In this document: positions 1 through 9,127 of the stretch, piece by piece | Numbering within the stretch: position 1 is the first letter of the stretch | Layout: each line of letters starts with the position of its first letter | From: Methanobacterium_C sp963845285 | Lineage (GTDB): Archaea; Methanobacteriota; Methanobacteria; Methanobacteriales; Methanobacteriaceae | Assembly: GCA_963845285.1 (NCBI GenBank) | Contig: CAWJRO010000018.1 | Coordinates: forward strand, 1 to 64,000 | Direction: 5' to 3' | DNA length: 64,000 nucleotides | Notes under the pieces: generated by a model | What the model was told of the DNA's origin: nothing | What the model saw: the letters and a program-made list of their open reading frames with translations, nothing else | Databases searched by the model: none | Translations under genes and position numbers: made by a program

Positions 1-1
1 A

Positions 2-274
2 AAAATTAAAGATATTGGTAAGTGTGATGTGCTATCAGTGGATCTTGGGGGAGGATACCATCCCGACACAACATTCAAGGTCTTTTTCATATGGTCATCA
101 ACTTTAAAACCTCGAAATACAATAATAAGAAACAGAGGACTTTTAGATTTTGTTCACTCATCTTCATCAGACGAAGTGATAAAATCCCGCGAGGGATGGT
201 TGGAGTCGTCTGGAAATGATGGAATCCCACCGAGGTTAAAAGAATTTAAACTTTGGTCATCAAAAATCAATTAG
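2..274 (+). CDS. C-terminal part of an unidentified protein (5' truncated by window)
   Basis: The frame is open from the window edge to a TAG stop at 272-274, so only the last ~90 residues are visible. The fragment contains a Gly-rich stretch (DLGGGYH) near its start and ends in a charged, Trp-containing tail (LKEFKLWSSKIN). I do not recognise the family. The stop lies just upstream of the strong GGAGGG ribosome binding site of the next gene, so it may be the upstream member of the same transcript. A GTG at 29 could also act as a start, but the frame continues upstream of it without a stop, which favours a truncated longer gene. Confidence 0.4.
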   Translation, partial: KIKDIGKCDVLSVDLGGGYHPDTTFKVFFIWSSTLKPRNTIIRNRGLLDFVHSSSSDEVIKSREGWLESSGNDGIPPRLKEFKLWSSKIN

Positions 275-285
275 GAGGGTGTTTT

Positions 286-1083
286 ATGATAGGTAAAAGA
301 ATCAGGATCGAAAGGATATTAAACAGAAAAACAGGAAGATGCGTGATAGTGCCAATGGATCACGGCGTATCAGTAGGCCCTATTCCAGGGATCATTGACA
401 TGGCAAGTACAATTGACGAAGTTGCAAGCGGTGGAGCAAACGCAGTTATAATGCACAAAGGAATGGTTGGCCGAGGCCACAGAGGATACGGAATGGACAT
501 AGGACTTATAATCCATCTTTCAGCAAGCACATCCCTCGGACCTGACCCAGATAACAAGGTGCTTGTAACTTCAGTTGAAAAGGCACTGAAAATTGGGGCA
601 GACGCAGTATCGGTACATGTGAATATTGGTTCTGAAAAAGAACCTGAGATGCTAATGAAACTTGGAAGAATATCTGAGATCTGTGACGACTGGGGAATGC
701 CACTCATAGCTATGATGTACCCCCGTGGTAGAAACATCACCAATGAACACGATGTGGATGTTGTTAAACTGGCAGTAAGGACCGGAGCAGAACTTGGTGC
801 TGATATTGTGAAAACCAATTACACAGGGGATCCTGATACATTCAAACAGGTCGTGGATGGATGTCCGGTTCCTGTAGTTATAGCTGGAGGACCAAGGGTG
901 GAAACAGACCGTGAACTTCTTGAAATGGTGAAAAACTCTGTTGATGTCGGTGGTGCAGGTGTAGCGATCGGAAGAAACGTATTCCAGGCAAGATCGCCTC
1001 AAAAAACAACAAAGGCAATAGCAGGAATAGTTCACAATAATCTTGAAGTAGATGAAGCCCTTAAAATACTTAATGGGTATTAA
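286..1083 (+). CDS. aroA': 2-amino-3,7-dideoxy-D-threo-hept-6-ulosonate (ADH) synthase
   Basis: This is a DhnA/class I fructose-bisphosphate-aldolase-like enzyme. In methanogens lacking the DAHP route it condenses a sugar-derived donor with aspartate semialdehyde to make ADH, the first step towards 3-dehydroquinate. The 265-residue length suits the family. The motif PMDHG places the conserved Asp at residue 25, Tyr145 lies in MMYPRG, and the Schiff-base lysine is Lys176 in DIVKTNY. The ATG at 286 is chosen over an upstream in-frame TTG at 253 because GGAGGG at about 274-279 is correctly spaced for it. The next gene encodes the following pathway enzyme, which supports the assignment. Confidence 0.93.
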   Translation: MIGKRIRIERILNRKTGRCVIVPMDHGVSVGPIPGIIDMASTIDEVASGGANAVIMHKGMVGRGHRGYGMDIGLIIHLSASTSLGPDPDNKVLVTSVEKALKIGADAVSVHVNIGSEKEPEMLMKLGRISEICDDWGMPLIAMMYPRGRNITNEHDVDVVKLAVRTGAELGADIVKTNYTGDPDTFKQVVDGCPVPVVIAGGPRVETDRELLEMVKNSVDVGGAGVAIGRNVFQARSPQKTTKAIAGIVHNNLEVDEALKILNGY

Positions 1084-1231
1084 ATTAAACATTAATGTAA
1101 TTTTAATCGTTTTAGATCTGTTAATTTAAACATTGATGTTAAATTGAACCATTGAATTTGATATTAAAATAATAAATCTTTTAATATTATCAGAAGATCA
1201 ATCTTTGATCAAAAGATTTGGAGTTAAGCAC

Positions 1232-2356
1232 ATGAAATTTGCATGGATAATGGCAGAGGGTGTAAGTTGGGATAAGAAGAAAGAGTTCATAGCAACAGCC
1301 CTTGAATCAGGGATAGATCATATTGTGGACTTCACAGATATTGAGAACATCAGAAAACTGGGAAATTTCACCCTTATCTCAGATGTGGATGGGTCTGACG
1401 TAACTTTGGTTGGAAGAAACGGCGAAGGTGACGGAACTCTCATGATCCCGGAAGATATCTCCCAATCAAAAGATCTGGCAGCAATATCTAGATTTAAGAG
1501 GAAAGGGAAACAGGTTGTAGCTTATGTTGAGATCACAAGCAAAAAACATGAAGAACTGGCCTCTCTGCTTGGAAAAACTGCAGATTATTTGATATTAGTT
1601 GGAATGGATTGGACTGTCATACCGCTTGAGAACATCATAGCCAGCCTTCAAAATGAAGATGTAAAATTAGTAGCAGCAGTTTCTGATTACAAAGAAGCTA
1701 AACTAGCTCTTGAAACCCTTGAATATGGTACAGATGGCATAATGTTATGTCCAAAAGATGTATCTGAAATTAAAAAGGTTGCAGAACTGATAGAAAAGAT
1801 AGAGTCTGAAAGCTATGATCTCAAACCTGCAACAGTTACCAAGGTTGAACCTGTGGGATCAGGTGACAGGGTCTGTGTTGATACCTGTTCAATAATGAAC
1901 TTCGGAGAAGGAATGTTAGTTGGATCCTATTCAAAAGGGTTGTTTTTGGTACACAGTGAGTCACTTGAGAGTGAATATGTAGCATCAAGACCATTTAGGG
2001 TCAATGCAGGGCCGGTGCATGCTTACGTCATGACCCCTGGAAACAAAACCCGGTACCTTTCAGAAATTGAAACTGGCGATGAAGTTTTAACCGTAGATAA
2101 GGAAGGTAACACCAAAAGTACAGTTGTAGGTCGTGTAAAAATAGAAAAAAGGCCTTTAATACTTGTTGAAGCTGAATATGGGGGGGTTGTTTTGAGGACT
2201 CTACTTCAAAACGCAGAAACCATAAGGCTTGTAGGGGAAGATGAACAACCCATATCTGTTGCAGATCTGAAAGTTGGGGATAAAGTTATGGTTTATTTGG
2301 ATAAAAGTGCAAGACACTTTGGAATGGCCATTGATGAGACTATAATTGAAAAATGA
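1232..2356 (+). CDS. aroB': 3-dehydroquinate synthase II (archaeal type)
   Basis: This enzyme converts ADH to 3-dehydroquinate by NAD-dependent oxidative deamination and cyclisation. It replaces bacterial AroB in methanogens and feeds aromatic amino acid and p-aminobenzoate synthesis. The 374-residue protein begins MKFAWIMAEG and contains the conserved central segment GDRVCVDTCS and the C-terminal block GPVHAYVMTPGNKTRYLSE. The ATG at 1232 is preferred to an in-frame TTG at 1205 because GGAG lies about 9 bases before it and family members start with this sequence. The gene lies 148 bp downstream of ADH synthase; the spacer is AT-rich and could carry its own promoter. Confidence 0.93.
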   Translation: MKFAWIMAEGVSWDKKKEFIATALESGIDHIVDFTDIENIRKLGNFTLISDVDGSDVTLVGRNGEGDGTLMIPEDISQSKDLAAISRFKRKGKQVVAYVEITSKKHEELASLLGKTADYLILVGMDWTVIPLENIIASLQNEDVKLVAAVSDYKEAKLALETLEYGTDGIMLCPKDVSEIKKVAELIEKIESESYDLKPATVTKVEPVGSGDRVCVDTCSIMNFGEGMLVGSYSKGLFLVHSESLESEYVASRPFRVNAGPVHAYVMTPGNKTRYLSEIETGDEVLTVDKEGNTKSTVVGRVKIEKRPLILVEAEYGGVVLRTLLQNAETIRLVGEDEQPISVADLKVGDKVMVYLDKSARHFGMAIDETIIEK

Positions 2357-2510
2357 TTAGGTGATAGAAGATTAGTGACAAGGAATCATCAAGTTTTAGC
2401 AACAAGTTCTGATAATTTATCCAAAATATTTATCCATTTCTACTTAATTATTCACTTTATGGCCGGATGTTGATTTTGCAGTTACATGAGTTTTGAGAGT
2501 TGGTTACAAA

Positions 2511-3452
2511 ATGTCAGGATATGAAGTTGAAATAATAAGCCCTGAAAAAAAGGAAGAAATCTTCCAGGAACTTGTAGTTAAAGTTGAATTTGAAAGGAAA
2601 GCAAATATACATGGAGCATGTGTTAAACTTTTAACAGATAATTCAAATTTCAAAGAAGAATGGGAAGATAATTTTAAATTCATGAATGAGGATATCCGGC
2701 CACATGCAAAGATATTTGCAATTGAAGATGGAGGAAAGCTCCATGTTATGTACGAACCAATTTCCAATACATGCATAATCAAAAATTGTGATTATTATGG
2801 CTGGATAAAGAGTATAGCTCTAGCTGCGGTTTCAGATTTCTTTGAGGATTACTATTCTGTTCACAGGAGATATTCAGTCCATGGTTCTGTTGTGGATTAT
2901 ATGGGTCATGCAATTGCTATAATTGGACCTCCTGGGACAGGAAAAACTACTTTGACATATGGTTTGCTTCAAAACTATGATTTCAACTATATATCTGATG
3001 ATTGGTTTTTCACACGACTTTTTGACAATGCAGCAGTTATATATTCCTCAGAAAAGAATTCTTATATACGTGATGATATAGCAGAAGTCTGGAAAGGTTT
3101 TGCTGCAGAAGTGAACAAGGTTAAACTGGACACTAAGGGCCGTGGGATCGCGGATGTGAACACGCTCTTTGGAGGACGTATAAGAGAAAGTTCAACTTTA
3201 AAAACGGTTGTGCTCATTGAAAGAGATTTAAATAAGTTAGTGTTCCAAAAACTCGATGCAAGTGCGGCTGTGAATTTTATGGTGGAAAAAGATTTCTGTA
3301 ACCCCCATCAGCTTATAAGAAATGACAGGAAATTCAGACTAAGAAAGAACTTTTTTATGGAAGTTTTCTCAAAACTTGATGTTTACCTCTTGAATACTAT
3401 AGAAACACCTGAAGAAAGTCTTAACAGAATAAAAAATCTCGCAACAAGGTGA
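2511..3452 (+). CDS. P-loop protein, HPr-kinase-like ATP-binding domain, function unknown
   Basis: The protein has 313 residues. A Walker A motif GPPGTGKTT sits at about residues 139-147, directly after a beta-strand (HAIAIIG), and is followed by ISDDWFF, a Walker-B-like acidic strand. This layout resembles the HPr kinase/PEP carboxykinase-like P-loop fold. The N-terminal ~130 residues resemble nothing I know. The ATG at 2511 is chosen over an in-frame TTG at 2493; no strong ribosome binding site decides between them. The stop overlaps the ribosome binding site of thpR, so the two are probably co-transcribed. The substrate cannot be read from the sequence. Confidence 0.6.
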   Translation: MSGYEVEIISPEKKEEIFQELVVKVEFERKANIHGACVKLLTDNSNFKEEWEDNFKFMNEDIRPHAKIFAIEDGGKLHVMYEPISNTCIIKNCDYYGWIKSIALAAVSDFFEDYYSVHRRYSVHGSVVDYMGHAIAIIGPPGTGKTTLTYGLLQNYDFNYISDDWFFTRLFDNAAVIYSSEKNSYIRDDIAEVWKGFAAEVNKVKLDTKGRGIADVNTLFGGRIRESSTLKTVVLIERDLNKLVFQKLDASAAVNFMVEKDFCNPHQLIRNDRKFRLRKNFFMEVFSKLDVYLLNTIETPEESLNRIKNLATR

Positions 3453-3457
3453 TAAAT

Positions 3458-4006
3458 ATGAGAGCGTTCTTGGCTGTGGATGTGGATGAAGTACTTGTGG
3501 ATAAAATAGTAGAAGTGCAGAAACAACTTGCAGAGGCTGAAGCCCAGGTAAAATATGTTGAACCTGAAAACCTGCATTTCACCTTCAAATTCTTTGGAGA
3601 CATTTCTAAGGAAAAAGCAGATGAAATAATACGTTTGATGGAAGGAAAAATGAAAGAATACGAACCCTTTGAAATTTCAATCGAAAAAACAGGTGTATTT
3701 CCACATAGGGGTTATATGAGGGTTATCTGGCTGGGTGTGGAGAATGCTGAACCATTTTCCCAGATGCAAATGAATTTTGATGAAGACTTTGTGAAAATGG
3801 GCTTCAAAAAGGAGAGGAGTTACATTCCCCATCTCACAATAGGCAGAGTTAAAGGGGCAAATAACAAAGATGCTCTTGTATCAACCATAAATGAACTTGA
3901 GGATATTGAGATTGGAAAGATGACTGTAAAAAAGATAGTCCTCAAACAAAGTGAACTTACACCTGTTGGGCCTGTATATACGGATGTAAAAGAGTTTGAA
4001 CTTTAA
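3458..4006 (+). CDS. thpR: RNA 2',3'-cyclic phosphodiesterase (2H family)
   Basis: This is a LigT/ThpR-type 2H phosphoesterase that opens 2',3'-cyclic phosphate RNA ends. The 182-residue length fits the family. Both catalytic H-x-T motifs are present: His40-Phe-Thr42 (ENLHFTFKFFG) and His125-Leu-Thr127 (PHLTIGR). The ATG at 3458 is preceded by AGGTGAT, which overlaps the stop of the upstream P-loop gene (3450-3452), indicating coupled translation. The CCA-adding enzyme gene lies 308 bp downstream, so the neighbourhood is RNA-processing flavoured. Confidence 0.9.
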   Translation: MRAFLAVDVDEVLVDKIVEVQKQLAEAEAQVKYVEPENLHFTFKFFGDISKEKADEIIRLMEGKMKEYEPFEISIEKTGVFPHRGYMRVIWLGVENAEPFSQMQMNFDEDFVKMGFKKERSYIPHLTIGRVKGANNKDALVSTINELEDIEIGKMTVKKIVLKQSELTPVGPVYTDVKEFEL

Positions 4007-4314
4007 ATAATTAAAATTCAGACACTTTAAATAATTTAAAAAATCGTAACTTTAAAAAAAATCATAGATTAGTGATAAAAAGCCAAAATAGATTTTTTCA
4101 GGATTTTTATTTTATTAAATTAACTTAAGTTTTATCATTTAAACAGTTTTATCATTTAAACTTTAATTTAACTATAATGTAACTGAATTTTTCCTGTTTC
4201 CTCTATATTATGGTGATTGATTATTAGATCATTGATGAATTAATGAAACTAAACTGAGATTAAAAATGAGATTAATAAATGTAAACAAAATACAGTAATT
4301 TAAAGGTGACATAA
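4007..4314. other. Intergenic region before cca with a 17-bp tandem duplication
   Basis: This 308-bp AT-rich spacer has no credible open reading frame. The sequence AGTTTTATCATTTAAAC occurs twice back to back at 4128-4144 and 4145-4161. The end of the spacer carries AAGGTGAC, the ribosome binding site of the downstream GTG start. A promoter for cca probably lies here, but no single TATA box stands out in the AT-rich background. Confidence 0.5.
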
Positions 4315-5700
4315 GTGGCAGATATAAATTATGATGAAGTTTTGGAGGATATAAAACCCACAGAACTTGAAAAAGAAAAAGTCAATGTTCTTTTGGATAA
4401 ACTTATCCATATAATAAATGAATTAGCATCGAAAGAAAATATAACTGCAGAAGCAGTTCTTGTAGGTTCTGTTGCTAAAGGAACTTGGTTGGCAGGCAAA
4501 GCAGACATAGATCTGTTCATAAAATTCCCATTGAACACGGAAGAAAAAAATCTGAAAAAATGGGGGCTCATGTTGGGTCATAAATGCATTGAAATGATGA
4601 AGGGTAGAGCTGAAGAACGTTACGCTTCCCATCCTTACGTTACTGGTTTCATAAATGGATGTGAGATAGATTTTGTGCCTTGTTACGCTATAACAGATTC
4701 TTCTCAACTTAAATCCGCGGTAGATAGAACTATACCTCATACTGAATACGTGAAGGGAAATTTAAAGTCAAAACAAGCTGATGAAGTAATGATGCTTAAA
4801 AAGTTTATGGGATCTGTTGGAACATATGGATCTGAATTTAAGGTAGGGGGATTTTCAGGATACTTATGCGAGCTCATGGTTTTATGGTATGGATCATTTC
4901 AAGATGTTCTTGAAGCTGCAAGGAATGAATGGAAGCAGGGATATGTTATAGACCTTGAAAACTACGGAACAGCAGGACTATTTAAGGATCCTTTAATTGC
5001 TGTTGACCCTGTGGATAAAAATAGAAATGTTGCAGCGGCCTTAAGCATTCAAAAAATGTCAGAATTTATTGTGGCTGCTGGAAATTTCCTTAAAAGCCCT
5101 TCAAAAGAATATTTTTATCCAAAAAACCTTGAATTTGATCTGACTTTAATTAAAGAAGAATTTAAAAAAAGAGGGACAAAAACATTCCTTTTAACTTTCA
5201 GACCGCCAGATATACCTGCAGATGCAGCTTATCCCCAGATCAAAAAGACAGAAAATTCCATGGTTCAGGTCATAGAAAGGGAAGGATTTAAGGTTTTAGG
5301 AAGTGATTCATGGACTGATGAAAATGAAAAAGCCATGATATTAATTGAGTTGGAAACATGGAAACTTCCCCGGATAAAAAAACATTTAGGACCTTTCATA
5401 TGGTCTAAAGATCATCAGGAAAGATTTTTGGAGAAATATAATAACATTGCATGGGTTGAAGGGGATAGATGGGTTGTTGAAATCCCCAGAAAATATGAAG
5501 ATGCAAAATATTTCCTTAACAGTATTCTGGCTGAAAATAAAATAGGTTACCTGCAGTTCGGCAAGCATTTGAAGGCAGAAATACTTAAAAACCATGAAAT
5601 AATTGAAATAATTGAGTTTTTAGAGTCCGGAAAATGTGATGATAAAATTTTAGAGTTTTTATATATGTATCTGAATAGAAGCGAACTTCTTTGGAGGTAA
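4315..5700 (+). CDS. cca: CCA-adding enzyme (archaeal class I tRNA nucleotidyltransferase)
   Basis: This enzyme adds or repairs the 3'-CCA end of tRNAs using CTP and ATP without a nucleic acid template. The nucleotidyltransferase core is clear: Gly51-Ser52 (VLVGSVAKGTW), the metal-binding pair Asp64 and Asp66 (KADIDLFIKFP) and the third carboxylate Asp119 (CEIDFVPCY). The 461-residue length is typical of the archaeal class I enzyme, with its central and tail domains present (C-terminal half includes HLGPFIWSKDHQERFLEKY). The GTG start at 4315 has AAGGTGAC at good spacing and no nearby in-frame ATG competes. Confidence 0.94.
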   Translation: MADINYDEVLEDIKPTELEKEKVNVLLDKLIHIINELASKENITAEAVLVGSVAKGTWLAGKADIDLFIKFPLNTEEKNLKKWGLMLGHKCIEMMKGRAEERYASHPYVTGFINGCEIDFVPCYAITDSSQLKSAVDRTIPHTEYVKGNLKSKQADEVMMLKKFMGSVGTYGSEFKVGGFSGYLCELMVLWYGSFQDVLEAARNEWKQGYVIDLENYGTAGLFKDPLIAVDPVDKNRNVAAALSIQKMSEFIVAAGNFLKSPSKEYFYPKNLEFDLTLIKEEFKKRGTKTFLLTFRPPDIPADAAYPQIKKTENSMVQVIEREGFKVLGSDSWTDENEKAMILIELETWKLPRIKKHLGPFIWSKDHQERFLEKYNNIAWVEGDRWVVEIPRKYEDAKYFLNSILAENKIGYLQFGKHLKAEILKNHEIIEIIEFLESGKCDDKILEFLYMYLNRSELLWR

Positions 5701-5790
5701 AATCCTTTAGAAAGTAATCTTTTGGAGGTTAATCTCTTGGAAGACAATATTTTGAGGTAAAGTCTTTTTTATTCATTTTTTGCTTAAATC

Positions 5791-5897
5791 GAAGTTGTCT
5801 AATAATTACTTTTGACATATAAAATTTTGCTTATTTTTGAATTTAAAGCTTTATTTGCCCTTATTTTTTTGCAAATTTTGAACTATGAGACAGCCTC
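5791..5897. mobile_element. MITE copy 1 (107 bp, IS1182-like ends)
   Basis: The element runs from GAAGTTGTCT to GAGACAGCCTC, imperfect terminal inverted repeats matching the outer ends of the IS1182-like element at 20938. It is flanked by a 5-bp direct repeat AAATC (5786-5790 and 5898-5902). The interior is AT-rich and non-coding and is shared with four other copies in this window. It lies in the 355-bp gap between cca and the end of priS; the rest of that gap shows nothing else. Confidence 0.85.
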
Positions 5898-6055
5898 AAA
5901 TCATTTTTTTCAGTTTTAAAGTGAATTCTTTAATTTTCAAAGAATTTTAAATTTTAAATAACTTTTAAACCAGTTTTATAATTTAGATATCCTTAAACCG
6001 GTTTAATTTTTTATCATATTATTCATCATATTTTCTTTCAATAATTTAACAAGGT

Positions 6056-7036
6056 TCAATCATCCCTTTCATAAACGAACTTTGGAACGGCGTCTTGAAA
6101 TGGATCAAAGCTCTCAATGTTTTTTACTTCCGTACATTTCATACTAACAATTGAGTGCAAGGATGAAGGAAGTCTTAAAATCCTTTTTAAATCAATTGAT
6201 ACTTTAGCATCCACCAAACTCATGTTTAAAGATGCTATACCTTTCAAAACCTTTTTATATCGTATAGGTCCTATCTTATTTTTGAAAAGACCCCATTCAT
6301 CATTTTCTAAATATTCCCTATGTTTTATAAGATCTTTAATGAGTTTTTCATTCACGTTATCCAGTTTTGAGTTTTTAGTTAAATGTAAAATAGCGTATTT
6401 AATTCTTTCCGTAAAAACTTGAGGATATCCAAATGGAATGGTGAAATGCTCCAAATTATAGGTCATACCTCCCGATCCATATTCATTTTGAGGTACATCT
6501 GCCCCAACAATGTATTTAACAACCTGTGAACGTACATCACTGTCCAATTTGGTTACATCATCATCCTGAACCCTTACATGGTAACCTCTGCCCGAATAAA
6601 CAACGTGAATGTCCTTAAGTCCTAGATCTCCTTTTAGGGTATCCAGCAAACCGCAAACAATTTCTCTGGCTTCGTTAAGACAGATCTCACATACGCTGTC
6701 GCAGCCACAGGTTCTTATTGGAATGTCCTTGGCGTCCACATCAAAAACAAGCTCAGATTTTAGCCAGCCATCTCTTCTTCGGGGTTTTTCATAGAATGCA
6801 ACAGAACAGTAAGCTGCAAAAGGTGTTTTCGCTTTTAAAAAACGTTTCAGGTAATCTGTGCTACTGAATACTTTATAACGGTCGTTAGGACCCCTACCGA
6901 AGTGGTCGAATCCAAATTCTCTTTTATCAATGGATTTTTTTATAAAATCCGGAATGTTTTTCACATCCCACTCTTCTCTGTAGTACTGTCTGCGTTCTTC
7001 CCGGCTTGCGGGTTTTAAATCCAGAATTTTTATCAC
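6056..7036 (-). CDS. priS: DNA primase small (catalytic) subunit PriS
   Basis: This is the catalytic subunit of the archaeal/eukaryal-type primase, which makes primers for replication together with PriL. The protein has 326 residues. The metal-binding pair is Asp99 and Asp101 (ELVFDVDAKD). A zinc-knuckle-like cluster follows at Cys110, Cys112, Cys116 and Cys119. The nucleotide-binding motif SGRGYH is at 148-153, and the late LPSSLHS segment is also typical. The start is a GTG at 7036 with only a weak upstream binding site. priL lies 2 kb upstream in the direction of transcription, separated by an oppositely oriented gene. Confidence 0.93.
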   Translation of the reverse strand: MIKILDLKPASREERRQYYREEWDVKNIPDFIKKSIDKREFGFDHFGRGPNDRYKVFSSTDYLKRFLKAKTPFAAYCSVAFYEKPRRRDGWLKSELVFDVDAKDIPIRTCGCDSVCEICLNEAREIVCGLLDTLKGDLGLKDIHVVYSGRGYHVRVQDDDVTKLDSDVRSQVVKYIVGADVPQNEYGSGGMTYNLEHFTIPFGYPQVFTERIKYAILHLTKNSKLDNVNEKLIKDLIKHREYLENDEWGLFKNKIGPIRYKKVLKGIASLNMSLVDAKVSIDLKRILRLPSSLHSIVSMKCTEVKNIESFDPFQDAVPKFVYERDD

Positions 7037-7258
7037 TTCTTATTTTTTATTCATTTTTATATTAAATTAGATTTGAAAATTGAGTTTGATATATTTTTGT
7101 ATGACCTTCATTTTGTATGACTTTTATTGGTTCGATTCTAGGATTGTTAATAACATCTAGTAATGGAGTTTTATACGATTAAAACAAATAATTAATTATA
7201 TAATACAATTTAAGAAATAATTTAAAAATAGTCATGATCATGGTAGGTGGAATAATTT

Positions 7259-8785
7259 ATGGTTAAATTTTATGAAGAGTTAAATGAACTATTTTTGGGG
7301 ATAACTAACTTTCTTATGGGTTACAACCAGTCTAATATATTAAAAAATTACTTTTTTGAGGCTTTTGAATCATTTAGTTATTCTAATTTAATTAATAAAA
7401 TTTTTTTAACCATAAATGAAGCAAATAGTGCATGGGATGAAGAAAACAGTGAAGACAGTATTATTTCTATTGAGAAGATTGCAGAATTTAATTTGGAATA
7501 CAAAAATGTTTTGGAAGATGTAAAATCAGGTTTATCAATTTCTTTAAACAATAAAAAAATTGATGAAGACTATTATAATGACTTCAAATATCAAATAGAA
7601 AAATATTTCCCCGATTTTTTAGGATTAATATTGAGAATTGAGGAAGAAATTGATATTGATCACTTAGAAATATATTTGGATAATAAGAAAGAACAATTAA
7701 AAGATATAGGCAAATCAAAAGGAGATTTTGATTCTTTTGTGTTAACAACTGCTTTAGAATCCTATGTTAATGGAGGGTTGGGCTCTCCTTATGATATGAT
7801 TGAAAATTTGGATAGAATTGTGGAAGTGGTGGTTGAAAAATCCCTGCCCAAGTTCTCTGGAGATGTTTTCAAATCCCTCAAAAAAAAGGGTAGAAATATG
7901 CTGGTTAAACAGAGAGAATACCAGGAAAAATTTGAAAATTCACTTTATCAAAAATGGAAAGAACCATTAGATTTGTTAGAAAGTTTAATTAGGGTTTCTA
8001 TGGAAGCTGGAGAATTACATGCAAATAAAATACTTGAAAATAATGATTCAAATCAGTTCAAGAAAGATGCACTTATTAAAATTCATGCAAGGGCTCTACA
8101 GATATCCAATGAGATATTTATCCTGTTAAAATCAGGTTATGCTGATGGGGCTAATGCCCGCTGGAGAAGTCTGCATGAACTTGCTGTGATCTCATTTTTC
8201 TTACTGGAAAATGATAATGAAGTTTCAGAGAGATATTTAAAGTATGAGGTAGTTGAAAGGTTCAATGAAGCAAAAGACTACAAGAATCAGTGTAAAAAGT
8301 TGGGTTATCCTCCCATTGACCCGTACAAGTTTGAAAAACTGAAAGAAGAAAAAAATAGGTTATGTGAAATATATGATGATAACTTTAATTGGAGCTATGG
8401 GTGGATTCCCAGTTCTATTCTTCCAGAGAGAAGTTTTAAAGCTTTAGAAGAACATGTTAACCTAAATGATTTACGTCCTTTTTACAAGTTCTCCTCTGCT
8501 TCAGTTCATGGTAATTCAAGAGGTTTGTACCGTTTAGGTGTGAGGGATGATTACCAGGATAAAGTTTTACTATGCGGAACCAGCGATTATGGGCTTGCTG
8601 ATCCATTGGAAACTACAGCTATTTCATTGTTTCATATAACTATCTGTTTACTGAATCTGGAACCTGATTATGAAAGTATGTTTCAGATACAGTTGATTAA
8701 GCGTTTTGTTGATGAACTTGGACCTAAAGCTGTTAAAGTTCAAAAAAAATTGGAAGATATGGATCATTACAATTTTTGGATTTAA
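7259..8785 (+). CDS. DUF5677-like protein of unknown function
   Basis: The 508-residue, largely helical soluble protein has a C-terminal half resembling DUF5677 proteins: the segments ARALQISNEIFILLKSG, ANARWRSLHELAVISFFLL and ASVHGNSRG are typical, with conserved Arg, Glu and His residues. The first ~230 residues are acidic and unfamiliar. ATG 7259 is preceded by AGGTGG. The gene sits between priS and priL but on the opposite strand, and is followed by the 16-bp tandem repeat array, so it looks like an insertion into a primase locus. The role is unknown; a defence or stress function is only a guess from the accessory-style context. Confidence 0.6.
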   Translation: MVKFYEELNELFLGITNFLMGYNQSNILKNYFFEAFESFSYSNLINKIFLTINEANSAWDEENSEDSIISIEKIAEFNLEYKNVLEDVKSGLSISLNNKKIDEDYYNDFKYQIEKYFPDFLGLILRIEEEIDIDHLEIYLDNKKEQLKDIGKSKGDFDSFVLTTALESYVNGGLGSPYDMIENLDRIVEVVVEKSLPKFSGDVFKSLKKKGRNMLVKQREYQEKFENSLYQKWKEPLDLLESLIRVSMEAGELHANKILENNDSNQFKKDALIKIHARALQISNEIFILLKSGYADGANARWRSLHELAVISFFLLENDNEVSERYLKYEVVERFNEAKDYKNQCKKLGYPPIDPYKFEKLKEEKNRLCEIYDDNFNWSYGWIPSSILPERSFKALEEHVNLNDLRPFYKFSSASVHGNSRGLYRLGVRDDYQDKVLLCGTSDYGLADPLETTAISLFHITICLLNLEPDYESMFQIQLIKRFVDELGPKAVKVQKKLEDMDHYNFWI

Positions 8786-8812
8786 TTGTAATTAGTTTAT
8801 TTATAAAAAATT

Positions 8813-9068
8813 AAAGTAAGAGATCTTTAAAGTAAGAGATCTTTAAAGTAAGAGATGTTTATACTAGGAGATGTTTAAACTAGGAGATGTTTAAACTAGG
8901 AGATGTTTAAACTAGGAGATGTTTAAACTAGGAGATGTTTATACTAGGAGATGTTTAAACTAGGAGATGTTTAAACTAGGAGATGTTTAAACTAGGAGAT
9001 GTTTAAACTAGGAGATGTTTAAACTAGGAGATGTTTAAACTAGGAGATGTTTAAACTAGGAGATCCTT
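8813..9068. repeat. Minisatellite: 16 head-to-tail copies of a 16-bp unit
   Basis: The array is exactly 256 bp. Units 1-3 are AAAGTAAGAGAT(C/G)TTT, units 4-15 are A(A/T)ACTAGGAGATGTTT and unit 16 ends in ATCCTT. The variant ATACTAGG occurs at units 4 and 9, five units apart, suggesting duplication of a five-unit block. Most junctions create the palindrome GTTTAAAC. The array lies between the convergent stops of the DUF5677-like gene and priL. There are no spacers, so it is not a CRISPR array. Confidence 0.97.
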
Positions 9069-9127
9069 AAACATCAAAAATTAAAAGATTAAATTCCTAT
9101 TTGAAGGATTTGAAGGTTATTGATGTT

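Noticed and set aside
652..1092. Minus-strand open frame across ADH synthase
   Set aside because: It is the antisense shadow of a well-supported gene and has no ribosome binding site or recognisable motifs.
7129..7138. tRNA T-loop-like GGTTCGATTC
   Set aside because: No paired T-stem, anticodon arm or acceptor stem can be built from the surrounding AT-rich sequence.
8813..9068. CRISPR array
   Set aside because: The units are directly adjacent 16-mers with no unique spacers, and no cas genes are near.
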